DNA of 64,000 nucleotides from Streptomyces sp. TBY4 (GCF_024213195.1 NZ_JANAVF010000019.1:62001-126000), one strand, 5' to 3'; positions 50,936 to 59,125 are shown, counted from the stretch's first letter. Notes: generated by a model from the sequence alone, not told the origin. Numbers and translations: made by a program.

Positions 50936-51579
50936 GAGCGCGAGATCCGCCCTCGCCGGTCCCGAAGGACCCGACGAGGGCGGCCGGCGGCCTCAGAGTC
51001 CTCCGCCACGGCCTTCTTCCCGCGCGCCTTGAACGACGACCCCGGACCCTCGTACGTACCAGTCCGTAGCTGCTCCACCACCGACTCGTTCAACTTCCAC
51101 TCCCCAGGGCTGCGGCGGGCCTCCGCGGAAACCTTCACCGTGTGCTCCGCGCCGGCGAGCACCGTGTCCAGCAGCCACAGCGACGACCCCGACAGCGAGT
51201 AGTCCGCCGCCGGCAACTGGCCGCGCGCACTCGTCCGCGCAGCCTGGCTCACCTTCACCTGGCTCACGCCGAACAGCTCCGCGTACTCCTGCGCGCCGAC
51301 CAGAGGCGGCAACTCCGCAGCCTTCATCGGTTTCGACGTCGCACCCTGCTCCTCGATGAGCTTCTCCAGCAGGCCCTGATTCAGCTGCCGGCCACGACTC
51401 CCCGGCGGAAGCGCCAGGTCGATCACGAGGCCGCCCGGCCAGTACGGCTTGCCCGAGACGATCGCCGAGTCCTCATACGAGAGCACCCCGCCAGGAACCC
51501 ACCGGTCACTCACGGCCGTAGGGGCGATGCCGTACACCTTGGCGATCTCCTTGCGGCCCATTACCAGCGGCTTCGCCAC
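50932..51579 (-). CDS. DNA-binding protein with two MerR/excisionase-like helix-turn-helix segments
   Basis: A GTG at 51579 gives 215 residues. LVMGRKEIAKVYGIAPTAVS, then YWPGGLVIDLALPPGSRGRQ, and LVGAQEYAELFGVSQVKVSQ are two similar small helix-turn-helix units, followed by a basic C-terminal tail (RPRRVLRDRRGRISRS). It could be a regulator or excisionase. It is convergent with the antitoxin-like gene, with a 4-bp overlap at the stops. It lies downstream of a terminator at 51705. Confidence 0.72.
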   Translation of the reverse strand: MAKPLVMGRKEIAKVYGIAPTAVSDRWVPGGVLSYEDSAIVSGKPYWPGGLVIDLALPPGSRGRQLNQGLLEKLIEEQGATSKPMKAAELPPLVGAQEYAELFGVSQVKVSQAARTSARGQLPAADYSLSGSSLWLLDTVLAGAEHTVKVSAEARRSPGEWKLNESVVEQLRTGTYEGPGSSFKARGKKAVAEDSEAAGRPRRVLRDRRGRISRS

Positions 51580-51704
51580 GACAACCCCACCTCTCTCCCG
51601 AATCTTCCATAGCAGAATACGGGTAAAGCGGCCGGGTTTGCACACGGGCCCTGGAAGCGTCCCCACCGGGCCGTTAGACTAGGGATCACACTTTCCAAGA
51701 GGTG

Positions 51705-51752
51705 TACGGAAACGCCCCCGCCAATCAGCCGATGCTCGGGGGTCTTTCCGTA
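51705..51752. terminator. Hairpin TACGGAAA..CCCCCG / CGGGGG..TTTCCGTA
   Basis: Interrupted inverted repeat between the oxygenase gene and the DNA-binding protein gene. On the minus strand it would end the cargo operon transcript. The 138 bp between it and the oxygenase stop hold no gene. Confidence 0.65.
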
Positions 51753-51890
51753 TCCGGCGCCACCAGCCGCGCGACCGGGACGCCCAGGCACTGGACGTAT
51801 CCTCTTCTGCCCGTTTGTGGCGACCCGCTACGACACCTCGTGCTCCAGGTAGCAGGCACTCCCCGTCCGCCGGGCATCGGCACCGCGTCC

Positions 51891-52562
51891 TCACCCAACT
51901 GAAGGTGATGACCGTGGCCTCGGTGTCCCCGCCATTCCGAGTACGAGGGGGTCATCGCCTTTGAGGACGGCGATCGCCGCAGTACGGCGGCCCTCAAGGC
52001 TTTCGGCATCGGTGCGGATGACGAGGGTGATGCGCTCTCCCCGCGTGATCGGTCGTACGCCGTGAATGTGGTCACGGGTGGCCGGGAAAGCGACCAGGGT
52101 GCCGCAGGGAGGCTTGATCTCCTGGGCCGGGTTCTCGAAGAACAGCTCGCCCCCGGAGTAGGAGTCTGGCGTGTTGAGCCAGACGAGCAGGGTGAGGTCG
52201 CCGCCGACGACGGGCTGTCCGTTGGTCCGGGCCCGCTCGCGCTCGATGTCGGTGACCTCGTCGTGGTGCGCCACGAACCCGACGCCAGGACCGTAGCGGT
52301 AGACGACCGCAGGCTGGGTGGGTATCCGCTTCGGAACGGCCTGGAAGTGGTCGCGGATGTAGGGGACGCAGTGGGAGATGACCGCTTCCTCCAGCGCCGT
52401 CGGGATCTCGACGTACTCGCTCTTGCGTAGCGTCTCGTCGACGACGCCCTGGAAGGTGCGCGGCCGGGCGGTCTCGCTCTTCACGTGGTCCATCAGGGCG
52501 CCGCAGAGGCTGAGGGGGATGACGCTCTCTGCGAGAAGGGGTAACCGGGTCTTCCAGGTCAT
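51891..52562 (-). CDS. 2-oxoglutarate/Fe(II)-dependent oxygenase (prolyl-4-hydroxylase-like)
   Basis: The ATG at 52562 overlaps the CysRS stop (ATGA) and gives 223 residues. The metal site is complete: HHDEVTD (His 99, Asp 101) and HIHGVRP (His 167). Arg 177 in ITRGERITLVIR binds 2-oxoglutarate. YSGGELFFENPAQEIKPPCG, then TLVAFPATRDHIHGV, is the P4Hc-type jelly roll. Such enzymes hydroxylate amino acids, peptides or nucleic acids. Coupling to CysRS suggests a substrate made by the same operon. Confidence 0.88.
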   Translation of the reverse strand: MTWKTRLPLLAESVIPLSLCGALMDHVKSETARPRTFQGVVDETLRKSEYVEIPTALEEAVISHCVPYIRDHFQAVPKRIPTQPAVVYRYGPGVGFVAHHDEVTDIERERARTNGQPVVGGDLTLLVWLNTPDSYSGGELFFENPAQEIKPPCGTLVAFPATRDHIHGVRPITRGERITLVIRTDAESLEGRRTAAIAVLKGDDPLVLGMAGTPRPRSSPSVG

Positions 52563-53935
52563 TGGGTCTTTTCCTTCCACCAGCGGGTGCCTTCGGGCGA
52601 GTCTTCGAGGGTGATGCCCTGCTTGATGAGCTGGTCGCGGATCGCGTCGGCCTCGGCGAAGTTCCTCGCGGCGCGGAGCCGGTCGCGTTCCTTGACGAGG
52701 TCGTCGACAGCGGTGTCGCCCTGGTCGGCGTCGGCGATGTCGAAGGTTCCGAAGAGGTTGTTGACGTCCTGGATCAGCCGCAGGGAGGCCGGCCCGGAGG
52801 GTTCCTGCGTGCGGTTCTGTTCGCGGATGAACTGGAAGAGGACGGCGAGGGCGCCTGGGGTGTCGAAGTCGTCGTCCAGGTGCTCGCGCATCTCCTTCCA
52901 GGTGTCGCCGGCACGTGAGGTGTTCGCCGGGCTGTCGGTGTGCGCGGGGTCGATGGTCCGGGCGAAGTTCTCGATCCGGCGGCGTGCTGCTCGGGCCTGC
53001 TCCAGCGTGGAGTCGTTCAGTTCCATGGAGGAGCGGTAGTGCTGGGAGAGGAACGCGTACCGCAGGGTGCGGGAGTCCGTGCGGGCGAGCGCGTCGCGGA
53101 TGGTGAGGAAGTTCCCGGTGCTCTTCGACATCTTGTCGCCGTCGACGCGCAGGAGACCGGTGTGCATCCAGTAGCGGGCCAGGGGCTCGATGCCGGAGGC
53201 GGCCTCCATCTGGGCGACCTCGGCTTCGTGGTGGGGGAAGATGAGGTCGACGGCGCCGCCGTGCAGGTCGTAGGAGGGCCCGAAGAAGGTCTCCGTGATC
53301 GCGGTGTCCTCGATGTGCCAGCCCGGTCGGCCCGGCCCCAGTTCGGTCTCCCAGAACGGTTCGCCGTCCTTGCGTCCCTTCCACAGAGCGAAGTCGCCCG
53401 GGCTGCGCTTCTTGGAGTGGTCGTCGATCCGCGATACCGAGTCCTCGGGGCGCAGGTCGGTGCGGCCGGAGAGCTTGCCGTATCCAGGGAACGAGGCGAG
53501 GTCGAAGTACCAGCCGTCATCGAGCTGGTAGGCGTGGCCGCGGGCGATGAGCCTCTTGACCTGGTCCACGATCGCGTCGATGTGGTCGTGGGCACGTGCG
53601 TGGATGTCGACGCGGGTGTTCCCCAGCGCGGCCATGTCCTCCAGGTACTGCTTCTCGAACAGGGCGGCGATGTCCTCCGGAGGTACGTTCTCCTCCCGGG
53701 AACGCCGGATGATCTTGTCGTCCACGTCGGTGATGTTCTGGAGGTAGGTGACCTTGTAGCCGCTCGCTTCCAGGTACGCGGCGATGAAGTCGAATTGCGT
53801 GTAGGTCTTCGCGTGGCCGACGTGGCTGGGGCCGTAGACGGTAGGTCCGCACACGAACATCCGCACCTCGGTCTCCCGCTCGGGGCGGAAATCCTCCGTC
53901 CGTCCGGTCAGTGTGTTGTGGACCTTGATCGCCAT
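52559..53935 (-). CDS. Divergent cysteinyl-tRNA synthetase-like protein
   Basis: The ATG at 53935 with AGGAGG gives 458 residues, the length of a full CysRS. The HIGH motif is VYGPSHVGHAKT (38-41) and KMSKS is DKMSKSTGN (268-272). Zinc ligands Cys 29 (MFVCGPTVYG), His 235/236 and Glu 239 (LIFPHHEAEV) are present. The second cysteine ligand of the common WHIECS motif is Asp 210 (GRPGWHIEDTAITETFFGPS). The C-terminal helical domain is kept, unlike MshC ligases. The host needs its own CysRS elsewhere, so this is probably a specialised or resistant copy. It is coupled to the oxygenase and 78 bp after the nucleotidyltransferase. Confidence 0.92.
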   Translation of the reverse strand: MAIKVHNTLTGRTEDFRPERETEVRMFVCGPTVYGPSHVGHAKTYTQFDFIAAYLEASGYKVTYLQNITDVDDKIIRRSREENVPPEDIAALFEKQYLEDMAALGNTRVDIHARAHDHIDAIVDQVKRLIARGHAYQLDDGWYFDLASFPGYGKLSGRTDLRPEDSVSRIDDHSKKRSPGDFALWKGRKDGEPFWETELGPGRPGWHIEDTAITETFFGPSYDLHGGAVDLIFPHHEAEVAQMEAASGIEPLARYWMHTGLLRVDGDKMSKSTGNFLTIRDALARTDSRTLRYAFLSQHYRSSMELNDSTLEQARAARRRIENFARTIDPAHTDSPANTSRAGDTWKEMREHLDDDFDTPGALAVLFQFIREQNRTQEPSGPASLRLIQDVNNLFGTFDIADADQGDTAVDDLVKERDRLRAARNFAEADAIRDQLIKQGITLEDSPEGTRWWKEKTQ

Positions 53936-54013
53936 CGTTCCTCCTGGGTGCGTGGATCACGCAGCGTACTGACGTGCTGACAACAGCGTCTAATTGGAAT
54001 CGTCGTACTCACC

Positions 54014-54919
54014 TCACGAGACGAATCGGGGGAAGGGACGGTCAGCGAAGACGGATGCGTGTTCCCCGAGGATGTGGTGGTTGGCCCGCTGGTACGCCTT
54101 GCGCACGGTCTCGATGGCCCGGGTGCTCAGGTCCATTCCGGCCGAGCGGCAGAACGCCTCCAGGGCCTCGCACCGGCGCTCCAGGTCGACCATCGACAGG
54201 GGGTCGCACTGCTGGGCCTCGATCAGGAGGTTTTCCTGCTCGGTGCTGATCAGGCCCAGTGCGCCGAGGGAGTGGAGCTTCCACTTCATGTTGGGCAGCA
54301 GCCGGCCTGAGCGGGCGTACAGCCAGTCCACGATCTCGTCCAGGGCGCCCGACAGGACGAAGTGGCCGGTGGGTGTCCCGACGCGGCGCGCCATGCGCAG
54401 GGGGATCTCGCGCACGTCCCAGGTGATCCGGTTGTGGAGCCGGTAGGTCTCGCCCTCCAGCCGCCAGAGCTGCTCCTTTGTCTTGCGGAGGATCAGCGCC
54501 TCGAAGGCGTTCTCGCGGTCGAGCAGCGGTTCGCCCTTGTTCGCGTAGGCGTCGCACTTGTCGCTGTTCCACGTCGTGCGCGGGTCGGCCTCGTACTGGA
54601 ACAGGAGCTGGTGGACGTTGACCTCCATGCGCCCCCAGGGAACCGGCAGGTAGAAGCTGAACTCGGGGACCCAGGCGGGGAGCCGTTCGCGGACCAGGGC
54701 GTACGTATCCGCCGGCGACGACCTCCACTCGTCCTCCTTGAGCGGGACGTCGAGGACGACGGCGAGGTCGAAATCGGAGTCGGTGCTGAACCGCGTGACG
54801 TTGTTGGGCGCGACGGCCGAGGAGGAGAGGACGTAGAGCGCCTGGACCTCGGGCATGGACTGGAGGGTGTCGAGGAGGCCGGCGGCTGCGGCGCGGGCCT
54901 GCGTTTTCAGGTCTTCCAC
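54014..54919 (-). CDS. Nucleotidyltransferase-fold protein (MNT/aminoglycoside NTase type)
   Basis: The 301-residue protein has the Pol-beta-like site VTRFSTDSDFDLAVVLDVPL with Asp 49 and Asp 51. An acidic residue near 99 (GRMEVNVHQLLFQYE) may be the third ligand. A long helical C-terminal domain follows (LILRKTKEQLWRLEGETYRL, then EEIVDWLYARSG-like). The layout recalls antibiotic nucleotidyltransferases and MNT enzymes that transfer AMP to small molecules or proteins. It follows the ATP-grasp gene by 13 bp. Confidence 0.8.
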   Translation of the reverse strand: MEDLKTQARAAAAGLLDTLQSMPEVQALYVLSSSAVAPNNVTRFSTDSDFDLAVVLDVPLKEDEWRSSPADTYALVRERLPAWVPEFSFYLPVPWGRMEVNVHQLLFQYEADPRTTWNSDKCDAYANKGEPLLDRENAFEALILRKTKEQLWRLEGETYRLHNRITWDVREIPLRMARRVGTPTGHFVLSGALDEIVDWLYARSGRLLPNMKWKLHSLGALGLISTEQENLLIEAQQCDPLSMVDLERRCEALEAFCRSAGMDLSTRAIETVRKAYQRANHHILGEHASVFADRPFPRFVS

Positions 54920-54932
54920 GAGAACTCCCTTG

Positions 54933-56054
54933 TCAGATGATCGGGCGATCCATCACGGCGCGGAGCGCCGGGACAAGATCCGGAGCGACGCCGCCGTGGG
55001 TGCGCTGGATGTGTGCGAGCGAAGGGCTGCTGTTCCCCTCGATGACCACCGGTCCCCCTGGAGTGACCGCGATGTCCCAGCCGATGAAGGGGACCTGCGG
55101 GAACAGGCGAGCGCAGCGGGCGGCCAGCTCGCGGACCTCGCCGATGTGGGCGATCTTGTGGCCGGCGAACGGCACGGTGCTGACCTGGTGGCGTGTCTGG
55201 GCGTTGAGGTACCGGTCGTATCCGTGGCGGTCCAGTGCCCCGTCGGGGTGCACCCGGATCTGCAAGCCGCCATCGGCAGAGTTGTCCGTCGTGCTGTCGA
55301 CGCCGCCGAGCTTCAGCATCGTGTACAGCACCTTGGCGGTGCCCTCGGTCAGCAGGGTGATGACCCGGAAGGTGTTGAGCGCGTACGGGTTCAGCACGTC
55401 CAGGTCGTGGTGCTGCGGTACGTGGTACTCGATCAGCCAGGTGCCCCACCGCTCCGCGTAGGCCACGAGATCGAAGCCGTCCTCGCCGGGCCGCACGATC
55501 ACGACTCCGGAGCCGCCGCTGGAGTAGCGGGAGGGCTTGACCACCACGCGCCCAGAGCCGGAAGCGTGATCGAGGACGGCCTCCAGCGAAACCTCATCGC
55601 CATCGGAGGTGACGCCTGCACGGCCGTTACCGCTCGCGATCAGTGGGGGCTGCGGGATGCCAGCGGCGGCAAGGATCTTCTTGCAGACCACCTTGTCGTC
55701 CAGGTCGATGGTGTCCCGGTTCACGCGGGGAAGGAGGCGGTGGAACAAGGCGGTCTCCGGCAGGTACGCACACGCCCGCTCGGCAGACACCTCGCGCCTG
55801 TACCCGCCGTACCGGAAGTAGTGAAAGGGCAGGCAGCGCCAACGCGCGGAGACCATCACCAGATCCCCTGCGATACGGGCCACGCTCTTCCGGCCGTTGT
55901 CGCGCAGCATCGTGGGGAGGTGCTCGCGGCTCATCTGCCGTACCTGGTAGGGGAGGAACCGTAGGCCGGAAATACGGGGAAGAACCCGGGTACGGAACCA
56001 CTCCTCGCTCATCGCCTGCCGGTGGTTGAAGCCACGGTTGGCAGTGCGGGTCAT
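54933..56054 (-). CDS. ATP-grasp ligase (sugar-transfer-associated ATPgrasp_ST-like)
   Basis: The ATG at 56054 has a strong GGAGGAG site and gives 373 residues; the frame upstream to 56180 is unsupported. ATP-grasp landmarks are KKILAAAGIPQPPLIASGNG, RVVVKPSRYSSGGSGVVIV and the metal-binding end IGWDIAVTPGGPVVIEGNSS. The N-terminal LPYQVRQMSREHLPTMLRDN, then CLPFHYFRYGGYRREV, resembles the ATPgrasp_ST group. These enzymes join a carboxylate to an amine or thiol via an acyl phosphate. It is the first large enzyme of the cargo operon. Confidence 0.85.
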   Translation of the reverse strand: MTRTANRGFNHRQAMSEEWFRTRVLPRISGLRFLPYQVRQMSREHLPTMLRDNGRKSVARIAGDLVMVSARWRCLPFHYFRYGGYRREVSAERACAYLPETALFHRLLPRVNRDTIDLDDKVVCKKILAAAGIPQPPLIASGNGRAGVTSDGDEVSLEAVLDHASGSGRVVVKPSRYSSGGSGVVIVRPGEDGFDLVAYAERWGTWLIEYHVPQHHDLDVLNPYALNTFRVITLLTEGTAKVLYTMLKLGGVDSTTDNSADGGLQIRVHPDGALDRHGYDRYLNAQTRHQVSTVPFAGHKIAHIGEVRELAARCARLFPQVPFIGWDIAVTPGGPVVIEGNSSPSLAHIQRTHGGVAPDLVPALRAVMDRPII

Positions 56055-56071
56055 GTCGCTCCTCCGATGTC

Positions 56072-56161
56072 TCAGTAGTCCGAGGTTCCGGCAATGGCCA
56101 GGGCAAGGACCAAGGCGGTGACAGTGATGACGTAGGCCAAGACCGCTAAGTACTGCTTCAT
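56072..56161 (-). CDS. 29-residue single-pass membrane peptide
   Basis: The ATG at 56161 opens MKQYLAVLAYVITVTALVLA and ends LAIAGTSDY, one continuous hydrophobic helix with short polar ends. It ends 17 bp before the ATP-grasp start on the same strand. There is no strong ribosome site. It might be a membrane anchor, a leader peptide or a precursor. Confidence 0.45.
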   Translation of the reverse strand: MKQYLAVLAYVITVTALVLALAIAGTSDY

Positions 56162-56210
56162 CGGGCAGGCCCGACGTCATTGACCGCGGTCGACCAGAGG
56201 CGCCCGGCGT

Positions 56211-56660
56211 TCACGAGGTGTCTGCCTGTGGCGTGTCGCCCCACGGGGACCACCCCGAGGAGGCGTCGGTGATGTCGCGGCGGCGCTGCAGCTCGCCGGG
56301 GGTGCGGCGGGGCAGGGTGTCGGCGGCGTGCACGAGGAATCCGCCCCTGTCGCGGATGAGGACTCCGAGGCCGGCAAACTGGGCCGCGTCCGCAGCGACA
56401 TGGGAGAAGGCGCCCACGATGATTCCCCGGATCATTCCGGTGGACAGGGCGGACGCTATGGCCTGCCAGCCGGGGCGCTCGTCAAGAGGTACCGCCGGGT
56501 CGAGATCGGACCACGCACCGGCAACGTGCCAGTGCCGGGCGCCGGCGTAGTGGCGGCAGCGTCTCTCACCGTCTCGGACGGCGACAGCGGTCGGAGCGCA
56601 AGCGTAGACGGCGACGGGTACGTGTCCGAGGCCGCCGATCGGGTTGTTCGGCATGCCCAT
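56211..56660 (-). CDS. Small protein resembling a serine-recombinase N-terminal fold
   Basis: ATG 56660 (or 56654) gives about 149 residues. The frame runs up to 56780, but that start lies in a hairpin. VPVAVYACAPTAVAVRDGER, then RPGWQAIASALSTGMIRGII, and VGAFSHVAADAAQFAGLGVL, recall the resolvase N-terminal fold. The catalytic serine region is not convincing and no DNA-binding domain follows. It may be a regulatory or vestigial recombinase-like protein. Confidence 0.55.
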   Translation of the reverse strand: MGMPNNPIGGLGHVPVAVYACAPTAVAVRDGERRCRHYAGARHWHVAGAWSDLDPAVPLDERPGWQAIASALSTGMIRGIIVGAFSHVAADAAQFAGLGVLIRDRGGFLVHAADTLPRRTPGELQRRRDITDASSGWSPWGDTPQADTS

Positions 56661-56779
56661 AAGGCTGCTGCGTACCGGCACGCGGGCCCAGACACGGCCC
56701 GTGGCAGCGAGGACAGTCCGTGCCGGGTTCCGGTGCCACGGAGCATGGCAGCGTAGGGCCCGGCGGTCGAGCATGTGCA

Positions 56780-56830
56780 ACGCCCCGTAGTAGTCAGGCA
56801 GGTGGCGGCCTGCCGACTGCTACGGGGCGT
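56780..56830 (-). terminator. Long hairpin downstream of the XRE-TPR gene
   Basis: ACGCCCCGTAGTAGTCAGGCAGG pairs with CCTGCCGACTGCTACGGGGCGT with few mismatches. It lies 18 bp past the regulator stop and separates it from the cargo operon. Confidence 0.8.
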
Positions 56831-56847
56831 GGTAGTCGGGTCTCGGG

Positions 56848-58050
56848 TCAGCGCACTCCGAGGGGGACCCCGGCGACGCTGGCGAGACCGCGGAGACGCC
56901 CGACGGAAACGCCGGCGAGCCGGCCGATGATGACGCCGGGGAGCATCTGATGGCGCACCCAGCCGGGGGCCATCGTGCAGACGGCTTCGAGGGTGTCGGC
57001 GGCAGCGTCCCAGCGGCGGCACTCCACGTGGGTGAGGGCAACGTCCAAGCCGTAGCGGGCGCGGGTGGCCAGCGGCACGGTGTCGTCCAAGCGGACGGTG
57101 TCCATGAGGCGCAGCGCGCCGGAGGTGTCGCCGAGGGCCACGGCGATGCTCATGGCCTGTGTGGCGGCGTACATGGGCCCGTACGGCTGGGCGTGGTCGC
57201 CGCGGGCGTGCTCATCCCCGATACGGGCGGCCACGGCGTGGGCCTGGGAGAGGTACTCGCGGGCGCTGTCCGCACTCGCACCGCCTCGTGATGCGGCCAC
57301 GGCGGCGTTCGTGACGAGCTGCCCGTACACGCTCAGCCGGTCGGGGTCGTGCTCGCTCATCTTGGGCTCGATCCGGTCGGCCTGCGCCGCGGCAAGGGCG
57401 AACCCCTGCGTGGTGCGGCCGTCGCGCAGGTTGACCCACGCCGTCGTGGCGGCCAGGTGGGCGTCGCGGAGGTCGTCCCCGGCCTGCACGGCGATCTGAC
57501 GACCGTACGTCAGCGCCGCGTAGGCCAGATCGCGGGAGCCCAACACGTTGGCGGCCATGCCTGCCGTCTGGAAGGTGTCGATCAGGACACCGCCGGCGGC
57601 CTCCCGCTCAGCGTGGTCGGCGGCATCGAACCGGGCCTTCGCCTCGGGGAGGAGCTGGCCCAGGAGCGTCCCGAGCTCGGTGTACCGGCCTGCCCAGTAG
57701 GCCTCGTCCGCCCGGCGAACGGCGGCGCGCAACTCCTCAACGGTGCCCGGCTCAACGTCGGCGGGGATGCCGATGGCGGCGTCATGGGTAGCCGCGGACA
57801 CCATCCGAAGCGCGGCCCGCTCGTCGCGGTCCATGGACCGGCGGGGCGCCTGCTGGCCGAGCAGTACGGCGATGTCCGTGCCGAGGGCGTCGGCGATGGA
57901 CAGCAGCGACGGGAGCGATGCGGTGCCGCCGCGTTCCAGCTTGCGGACCACGCCCACGGACACGGCGGCAGCTTCCGCTAATTGCTCTTGCGTCATCCCG
58001 CCGCGCAGCGTCTTCAACCGCTCAGAGGTGGTGTACTCCGACCACTGCAT
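56848..58050 (-). CDS. XRE-family regulator with TPR-like C-terminal domain
   Basis: The ATG at 58050 with GGAGGTG gives 400 residues. The helix-turn-helix (RLKTLRGGMTQEQLAEAAAV, then SVGVVRKLERGGTASLPSLL) is followed by about 300 residues of TPR-like helices (DEAYWAGRYTELGTLLGQLL, then AAGGVLIDTFQTAGMAANVL). Such regulators in Streptomyces often sense small molecules or peptides and control nearby biosynthetic genes. Its position upstream of the cargo enzymes suggests control of that operon. Confidence 0.88.
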   Translation of the reverse strand: MQWSEYTTSERLKTLRGGMTQEQLAEAAAVSVGVVRKLERGGTASLPSLLSIADALGTDIAVLLGQQAPRRSMDRDERAALRMVSAATHDAAIGIPADVEPGTVEELRAAVRRADEAYWAGRYTELGTLLGQLLPEAKARFDAADHAEREAAGGVLIDTFQTAGMAANVLGSRDLAYAALTYGRQIAVQAGDDLRDAHLAATTAWVNLRDGRTTQGFALAAAQADRIEPKMSEHDPDRLSVYGQLVTNAAVAASRGGASADSAREYLSQAHAVAARIGDEHARGDHAQPYGPMYAATQAMSIAVALGDTSGALRLMDTVRLDDTVPLATRARYGLDVALTHVECRRWDAAADTLEAVCTMAPGWVRHQMLPGVIIGRLAGVSVGRLRGLASVAGVPLGVR

Positions 58051-58139
58051 GTTCCAGCACCTCCGTGTGATTGGCCTCATACGGACGGTACTGGCAGGAG
58101 TAGTGGGGCCGACAGCCCTTGATCAGCCGGAAGTTGGGG

Positions 58140-58802
58140 TCACGCGGCAAGAACCGCGCTGACCCCCAGAAGGGCCTCAAGCTCCGCAACTGCCTCATCC
58201 TCATCGGTGACGTGGACGGTGGTGATCCCCAGCTCTGCGGCCGGCGGAAGGTTCACCGCGTGATCGTCCACGAACACGCACCGCTCGGCGGGCAGGCCGA
58301 TGCGGTCCAGGGTCAGCCGGTAGATCTCCGGATCAGGTTTGGCCATGCCGACCAGCTCGGAGACGACGTGCACATCGAACAGGTCCCAGATTCCGACGTG
58401 CTCGTACGGGTTGAACGGGTCCAGGCCGAAGCTGTTGGACAACAGGGTGACCCGATGACCAGCCGCCCGTGCCGCACGAGCGAGGGCAGCCATCCGACGA
58501 GCCGCGGGCACTCCGTCCCACGCCCGGCCCATCAGATTGACCGGGTCCACGTGCGCACCCAGCAGGGGGGCTGTTCCCTCGTTCCACTCCGCCTGCCCTA
58601 TCTCCCCGACTTCCAGGGCCGCGTACAGCCGCCGGCCCTCCGGGTGGTCGTTGAGAGTGCTGCGCCACGCCTCGGGGGCCAGCCCTTCGGACACGCACCA
58701 CGCACGGTGGACTGCCAGTGGGTTCGCTGTGAGCACTCCGGCGAAGTCAAGGATCAGGCCGAGCGGTTCACTCTCGTCGGCGCTTTCAGTACTGTGCGGC
58801 AT
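58140..58802 (-). CDS. HAD-superfamily hydrolase
   Basis: The ATG at 58802 (GGAAGGAA upstream) gives 220 residues. Motif I reads LGLILDFAGVLTANPLAVH: the nucleophile Asp is present, but the second Asp of DxD is Ala (DFAGV). Motif II is VTLLSNSFG, and motif III/IV is GMAKPDPEIYRLTLDRIGLP, then RCVFVDDHAVNLPPAAELG. Loss of the second Asp weakens phosphatase activity, so another HAD role is possible. It is upstream of the regulator on the same strand. Confidence 0.85.
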   Translation of the reverse strand: MPHSTESADESEPLGLILDFAGVLTANPLAVHRAWCVSEGLAPEAWRSTLNDHPEGRRLYAALEVGEIGQAEWNEGTAPLLGAHVDPVNLMGRAWDGVPAARRMAALARAARAAGHRVTLLSNSFGLDPFNPYEHVGIWDLFDVHVVSELVGMAKPDPEIYRLTLDRIGLPAERCVFVDDHAVNLPPAAELGITTVHVTDEDEAVAELEALLGVSAVLAA

Positions 58803-58928
58803 CCAGTGACCGTTCCTTCCGCGATTGGTCTCACAAGTGACGCTACCGCGCACCCAGACACACGGAGCACTCGAGGCGGGGTCCGCTCGCCGAGCTGCCG
58901 GTCCCGCTCCGCAGTAAATCCCTACGAG

Positions 58929-59027
58929 GTGTTTCTGGAGCCCGTCCGGATTCTGCGCGGCTCCGCCGACGTGGTCGCCGCGCAGGCACTGCACCGCCTG
59001 AACGGGCGACCCGGCGCGGCCGCTTGA
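58929..59027 (+). CDS. Possible 32-residue plus-strand protein
   Basis: A GTG at 58929 reads VFLEPVRILRGSADVVAAQA, then LHRLNGRPGAAA. The composition looks coding, but the ribosome site (CTACGAG) is weak. It lies in a 359-bp gap between the HAD gene and the lysis genes. Confidence 0.3.
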   Translation: MFLEPVRILRGSADVVAAQALHRLNGRPGAAA

Positions 59028-59119
59028 GCGTGCTGCTCAGCGGCCGCCAGTCGCAGCTTCCCGCCGCCGCCTTCGCCTACCCAGCCGGCGCCTACATCTC
59101 GACACCGGCCCACGTCTGA
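59024..59119 (+). CDS. Possible 31-residue plus-strand protein
   Basis: A TTG at 59024 (or GTG at 59030) overlaps the previous small frame by 4 bp and reads SVLLSGRQSQLPAAAFAYPA, ending STPAHV. A hairpin follows at 59126. The two small frames could form a mini-operon. Confidence 0.28.
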   Translation: MSVLLSGRQSQLPAAAFAYPAGAYISTPAHV

Positions 59120-59125
59120 GGAAGT

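Noticed and set aside
52559..53935. CysRS-like gene as mycothiol ligase MshC
   Set aside because: The full C-terminal CysRS domain is present and the gene is not with mycothiol genes; MshC is about 410 residues and lacks that domain.
54933..56180. Longer ATP-grasp start at 56180
   Set aside because: The added segment is Cys/His/Arg-rich noise, overlaps the small peptide gene and has no ribosome site; 56054 has GGAGGAG.
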